Assembly (NCBI GenBank): GCA_029931535.1
Contig: JAQPZY010001555.1
Location: 620,001-684,000 of the forward strand
DNA: 64,000 bases
Source of the DNA: Margaritifera margaritifera
Lineage: Eukaryota > Mollusca > Bivalvia > Unionida > Margaritiferidae
Direction: 5' to 3'
Under the pieces are notes generated by a model. The model had not been told where the DNA came from, searched no databases, and saw nothing but the letters and a program-made list of their open reading frames with translations. Shown piece by piece: positions 58,425 to 64,000 of this stretch (its first letter is position 1; each line of letters opens with the position of its first letter). Both the position numbers and the translations under genes were made by a program.

Positions 58425-58929
58425 ACTTGAACACTTGTATATCTAGATCACTGAAATGTTTGTAATGTCTGATTTATAATCCATTTGTGAAAGCGTACCT
58501 AAGTGTTTGTACCACAGAAGCAATTAAATATTGACCAATCAGAAATTATGTCAGCTTTATGCTCTTTTTCACCTGAGAAAGTTCATGGAATGAAAGTTGA
58601 CCAATAAAAATTATACCTTGATGAAAAAAATATGCTGCAGAAGTTACAAATGGGATATGCAAGACATCAACACTGGATGAATAGCATCCCTTTGTCGTCT
58701 TTTCATAATGGACTTCAATGTCTCACATGGTTGAGAAGAACGTTATTGAAAGCACTTTTCAACAAAAAATTACTTTCATTCAGCAGGCTAAATGCTTAAA
58801 ATATATTTTTGGATAAAATATGAAGTATTCCTATTATTATGTTCAGATTCTGATTTTTTAACACTCACATTGCTATTTGACATTGGTAGGGGTTGGCATC
58901 TCTGTTACTTTTGTGTGCTTTATGACATT

Positions 58930-59215
58930 ATATTTTCTTTCCTCAGCTTCTGTTTTAGCTGCTTATATCAATGTTTAATTCGATCATGTGTTATCTTTAT
59001 CTTTTTTTTATATATATACATTTTAGAGAATTTTAACTTTATATTTTATATTTTTTTCTTGTTGTACTTCATGTTTACATTTATTCAAAAAGGTTTATCT
59101 TCCTAAATCTTTGTGCAATTCATTTTGAATTTTTTGAATTTTACCTTTAGTTGGCACCATATAGGCACTGTTGTGCTGAGGTGCCGCAAGATGCTATGAC
59201 ATACATATCAAACCA
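58930..59215 (+). mobile_element. LINE 3'-end relic of the 22620-23690 family
   Basis: TATATATACATTTTAGAGAA, CTTGTTGTACTTCATGTTTA, CATTTATTCAAAAAGGTTTATC and GTTGTGCTGAGGTGCCGCAA occur in the same order as at 23480-23690. It is the closest of the relics to that copy. Confidence 0.75.
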
Positions 59216-61130
59216 AAGAATTCTTCTATTATCTATGCTACATTCAATGTAAAACCTCCACATGCCTTCATTACAGCGCACCCATCATTCTGGCCAAAAC
59301 TAACATACAAATATTCCTAACTTAAATGAACATGCCTCCAGGGGTAAATTTTTTTTTTTTTTAAAAATCCATGGTTGTCCCCGGGCTGGTTGCCCAGTAT
59401 ATTTTTCTGGCTGCCCAGTAAATTATTGCAAAATATATATATATTATAAATCACCATCAGTCCTGCTAATGGAAAGTGTAACACATGTTGACACACTTTG
59501 TAATCTGTTTGAGACCAGCCAATAAAAGATAATTGAACAATTTCCTTTTTTTGACAGTGTTTTACAGTCCAGTAAATAAGCCCCCAAACCTGTAATGGTA
59601 TTGATGGGTAACCAGACTTGGTGTATTATTGTCTGTCAGTTTTCTAGTTGTCGGCCATCCCTAACCTGAAACTTATTGTATTTTATGTTGGTCGGAGTTT
59701 ACATCATTGCAGTTCACGTTAACATTAATCCGATGCTATTATTCCTGTGTGTAAAATGTCGGGTAAATGAAAATCTTTCCAAGTGGAATTTTTATTTAGT
59801 CGTTACCCTACAAGCCAATATCGTATGCAACAACAAATGTAATTGGTTTGATTCTTTATACCTGCCGTGCTCTTTTAGCTAATTTAAGTAAACCAACAAA
59901 ACAACTGTCACATGTTCTACAGAGTGTTCCCATTTCTTCCACTGACTAATGGGAAATTATACAATTGGATCATAAGCATTCAGTTTGTCTACTTTAAGAC
60001 TATTGATACCGTATGTTGATGTGTTGATAAAAGACAAGTGCTTCTTAGTCTTGTTTCTTTAAGGTTTCACCCTAAGTGGCTAGAAGTATGGACTGCGATT
60101 ACTTAATCCGATAATGAGTAACTGACACGTGCAGATTAGTATGGCTTCTTACCATCAGAAATCACCCAACACTAAACTGCAGAATTATATGGAGATGATT
60201 CAGGCACCCAGCTAAAGGTATCCAGAAGATCAATTTAATGATCAAGTGCAAGTTGCTGGAAAAAATATAAAATTCCATTATAATTTTTGACATGATAATT
60301 TTTAACAAATATTTTTTGGGTTGCCCAACCGGGCTTTCAGATTGGGAAAAGTGGTTGCCCATTATTCATTTTTGGTTGTTCTGGGTTCCCAGACATTGGA
60401 CTTTTCTACCACTGGTCTCAGACCTGGCAAATCATGCAGAAGAAAAGCAGCTACTGAAACCCACCTTGAAGATCATGATTTTCTTGGAACTTACCACCAT
60501 GTATGTCAGATGTCTCATTACCACTCAACTTTGTGGGTTAAATCAGTCTCAAAAATTGATCTGGATTGTGCTATATTAAGCACGAAGATTTTGAGAGAGA
60601 GAGAGAAAATGCATGACCAGATTTGAGAAAGCAGAGCAAAGGAAGCTAATTCTTCTGTTATGTACATACACGTGATTGGAACATTTCTCCATCAGATACA
60701 TTACCCAGTCATATTACAATCAGGAAGTTGACCTCTGCAACCTCCAAATCCAGCCCTCCTTGAAAGACGAAAAAACGTCTTTCCATCTTTCTATCTATAT
60801 ATCATATAGACAAAGGGAAGCAGCTCTTACAGATTAACTCCCATTGCTCCCGCTTGGTGACCACCAGTATCCAGAATGTTGAGCAGTTTTAACTTTCGCT
60901 TGCAACTGTTTTCAGTGGTGTTGTAAGTCAAAACGTTGATATACCTGGTGTATACAAGGTTTGTGTCTTTTCTGATGAATTTATTTATATTTTTTCAGTT
61001 ATTTCTTGGTTGTTATTGTTCATGTGATATCTATGGTAACTCTTAAGTTTTCACTGGTGTATTGTATTGCGCTGTTAAACTTTGGTTTATTACACACTTC
61101 TTAGGTCATTTTGGTAATGCAAGTTTGCCT
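59216..61130. other. Unassigned intronic DNA with GGTTGCCCA repeats
   Basis: Two areas share GGTTGCCCA words: GGCTGGTTGCCCAGTATATT at about 59385 and GGGTTGCCCAACCGGGCTTT at about 60318. The remainder was not recognised. No exon with the kinase GAGD motif was found. Confidence 0.35.
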
Positions 61131-61905
61131 AAATGAACATGACACAGCTGGCTCTACTAGCATGTCTGACAGATAGAGCCATTAATACGCATGGTGAATA
61201 CACAACATCATCACTCCCGTATGGATTGTTATACCCCTGGATGCAGACCATACAAGAGAAGGACAAACCCCACTTTGACTAGAGTTGGAAGACATGGACT
61301 TACCTGAACATTCTGTTTTAACCATGGAAAGGACTGAGTTCAGTTTTAAGGCGCAAATCGAAGAGGTTTACTGAATTTTGCCTATGTCAGAATGCCATAT
61401 TTCCATGGCGGTTAAAACTGCGTATAAGGTCATGGCTTCAGTGGATATTGATGAAGATGATCAACATACCTCCTTAAGGATTTTACCACAATTGCCAAAG
61501 GTTGCAGAAATTACCGAGCATCTCTCAGATAAAATTTGTGACCCCGGTGATTTGAGGGCCTATATTTCGGTGATTCATTTGCCTGTAACTTTCTCACCAC
61601 ACTGTACAAGTCACACACCAATGTCTACCATTCAAATGTACCTAACCTAGACAAAGACATTACTGCCATCAACATGTCTGCTTCACTCTGTTATAAGGTG
61701 GATAGACATGACACCATGTCTAAGCTGGAGAGGAACATTATGTGGACTTACTTCCTTACTTGACCTGGCATCTTGTGTGATCTTTCGCCTGGCTGAGAAG
61801 TCCGGAATCAACCACATCTGGGAATCAGTATGCCATATTGCCATGGTAGCCAGTGGGGTGGCACATCACACAGGGGTCAAAGGTCATAAAGGCCTCTTGT
61901 AACCT
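61131..61905 (+). other. Unrecognised region with broken ORFs, possibly a retroelement gag relic
   Basis: Less AT-rich than its neighbours. ORF pieces read MPMSECHISMAVKTAYKVMA, LSDKICDPGDLRAYISVIHL and, further on, CVIFRLAEKSGINHIWES, separated by stops. I recognise no family. The composition and protein-like character suggest a decayed mobile-element gene rather than random sequence. Low confidence. Confidence 0.3.
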
Positions 61906-63955
61906 GGACCTGATAAGAAGAAACACCCTCCTGCAATATTATTTATGCAGGGTTCCCATGCTTCCTAGAAAATCATGAAATAATCAGGGGACAGAATAGG
62001 TTTGTTCCCAACAGAGAAAAGACCTTAAATTTTGCAAATATTGATCAAAGTCAGGGAAAAACATGGAATTTTCAGCTGCCACTTGATGACAGAAAAAATA
62101 CGTAATTGAGTCATAACGGAACTGATCATGGGTTAAATTATTGTGTTCTTACCAGAATTTTCGGAGAATGTGGAACTCTTCAGTCAGTTGAGATACAATT
62201 GCTGTATCGATCATTTGGGTGCTTGCCCTAAACATATTTGTATAGCCAATCCAAGTGCTCGGGCGATCAAATTGGTCAAGTAGACTGGTTACCACTTTGT
62301 CTGCTCCATATCAGTATCATTTTTTTTGTGGAAAGTAAGAAGACTATTCTAGTGTCACACTGTACCAACATGTCTGCAATGTGTGATCTTGGTAAATGTT
62401 TGAGAAAAATAATAAAAGCTTATCTTCTCCATTTCCCCTTTTGATATGTAAATGTAATGATTCTGTATTATGATAAATCGTTGCTTATTATTTGGTAGTT
62501 TGCATTGGGAACATGGTGTTAAGCATTATCATCAATAGTAACCTTTGATAACCCTAACTCACCTTTGCAGTAGATTTTACTATCAGATCTTGCTAAATGC
62601 GTGGACATTTTTCAACTGTTGGGGGTAATTTTCAATGCAGAATCCCATGTTCTGGGTATTCTTGACAATGACTGCAATAAATTTGGTCCATAGTCGGATT
62701 ACATTGAAAGTAGATGTTAGGACACTGACCAGACATAAGCAAGGCTCACAAAAACCATTCATCCTCTTGGCCTGATGGCATAAAAATTGACTGTGCTAAG
62801 AAAAATTGTACAATATATCACTCCTCCCTGGGGCAAGTAGATTCAGATTTGCACCTTGAGAATATCTGTTATCTGTGTGGATTTTCTACCCTTACCAAGC
62901 TCTGTAGCTTAGCATTGATTAAAATCTAGAGTACATCAATTATCGATTACTTATGCCTATTTGTAAGTTTAGAACATGTTCCATAGGAAACCGACTTTGC
63001 TTTCTACACAGGCATCCAATGCAAACTTGATACTCGTATGTTAAAATCATAAAAATATGTTCAGAGCGAAGACAGCAAGTTAATAACCCTTCTAGTATCA
63101 ACCTTGCATCGGATTCCAGTTCTTTTAGTGTTTGTAAGTAGTGTTATGATAAGTGTACTGTGTTGACCAAAGTGATGACATAGACGAATATCTGTTGCAA
63201 CTCACTCTGGTCGCAAGGAGGAGAGCATGGAAAAAAATTCTTGAGACCTGCTAAAGTGGTTTTATAAATATTTTTTTTTAAGAAGTCCTAATTAGATAAG
63301 GTATATCATTTTCAAGGCTTCTTCTCAAAATTTAAGACAACCCATTTCTAAAAACTGTTCTTTATACGAATATATACAGTTAAGCAGAGTAAAGTTAACA
63401 TTTTTATTCTGTAAATTAAAATGAGTTACATGCAAATTCACATGAAATTCAATAGTCATATTTGTTTCTAATGACACATCCTGTGGTTTAGTCCATGGTC
63501 ATATGTCGAATTCGGATGTTATTGGAGAGTCTCAAAATTGAAATAGCTTTTGAATTTAAAAATGCACATTTGAATTCCATTCAGTAATGATTATTAGTGA
63601 ATCTTGAGAAAATTAATTTTATCCAGGAAAAATCCTGGAAATGATCTGGAACTTTTTGTTTCAAAAAGTGTGAGAACCCTGTATGTGGTGACCTTGCTCT
63701 CCATCCCTTTCAGTTCCCCCTTCTGTTCAGGGGTTGAATTGAGGAGGTGAGTAAATAGGTGGCAGATTAGCTGCCTCAAAAGCTATCTGTGCAAGCATCT
63801 GTCTCTGTGCAACTGTAACAGGATGAAGCCGGGTTGGGATTGGATTAGTGAAGACACCGAAAGCATTTGCGTTAATGAGATGTTTATTTATAAATGCAAC
63901 TTAATGATGAATGATTCTGACACCATTGTAACAAAAAGATACAGGGAAAATAATA
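61906..63955. other. Unassigned DNA
   Basis: No exon or repeat was recognised. The downstream kinase exon was specifically looked for by its GAGD motif and was not seen. Confidence 0.4.
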
Positions 63956-64000
63956 TACCGTATATACTCGATTATAAGTCGACTCGACTATAAGTCGACC
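63956..64000. mobile_element. Left end of another TIR transposon, cut by the window edge
   Basis: TACCGTATATACTCGATTAT and then AAGTCGACTCGACTATAAGT match the left terminus of the element at 9878-11453. Confidence 0.7.

Overview
This is an intron-rich, AT-rich animal nuclear DNA window. The dispersed repeats point to a mollusc, or at least a lophotrochozoan: several copies of a family beginning TTAGCTC(A/T), tRNA-derived SINEs, a DIRS-type retroelement and many long minisatellites. The taxon is inferred from repeat style and remembered families, not from a search. No bacterial operon, CRISPR array or phage is present.

One real host gene dominates. On the + strand, 14 phase-compatible exons between 2306 and 57303 encode 583 residues of a bifunctional pseudouridine-catabolising enzyme. 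A PsuG-type pseudouridine-5'-phosphate glycosidase (exons a to h) is followed by a low-complexity linker and then a PfkB-family sugar kinase (exons i to n). The kinase would make pseudouridine 5'-phosphate, and the glycosidase would split it reversibly into uracil and ribose 5-phosphate. The roughly 46 N-terminal residues expected by family comparison, and the kinase C-terminus with its GAGD catalytic loop, were not found. They probably lie outside the window. All splice phases agree, and the three glycosidase active-site residues I can place are present at exactly the bacterial spacing.

Everything else is intronic or flanking repeat DNA. In order: LINE 3'-end relic (about 1.06-1.29 kb); two short TIR elements (3.5-4.0 kb); a 36-bp satellite (5.06 kb); a 56-bp tandem repeat (6.6 kb); a TTAGCTC-family element (8.2-11.6 kb) split by a 1.6-kb TIR element; a SINE (12.2 kb); an LTR-like element with an internal 37-bp array (13.6-15.0 kb); a 1.9-kb 28-bp minisatellite (17.4 kb); a decayed BED-finger hAT transposase (19.9-21.7 kb); a non-LTR RNase H relic (22.6 kb); a 49-bp repeat (25.2 kb); two SINEs (29.4-30.1 kb); further TTAGCTC-family DNA (30.5, 32-34, 40 kb); a second 1.5-kb TIR element carrying an 847-bp LTR-like insertion (35.1-37.5 kb); 25-bp and 84-bp arrays (38-39.6 kb); a long foldback (40.7 kb); a 51-bp array (41.4-43.2 kb); a DIRS relic (43.5-46.1 kb); a SINE and 55-bp array (47-48.3 kb); an internally deleted pogo-like transposon (50.1-51.0 kb); a 32-bp higher-order array (51.4-52.7 kb); a SINE, an 87-bp array, and a CR1/L2-like LINE inserted in related repeat DNA (53-57 kb). 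From 57.3 kb on, only weakly interpretable DNA was seen, plus the start of another TIR element at the very end.

The layout shows one conserved metabolic gene whose introns have been colonised, in layers, by nearly every class of mobile element. Several insertions can be ordered in time because an empty copy of the target is present in the same window.
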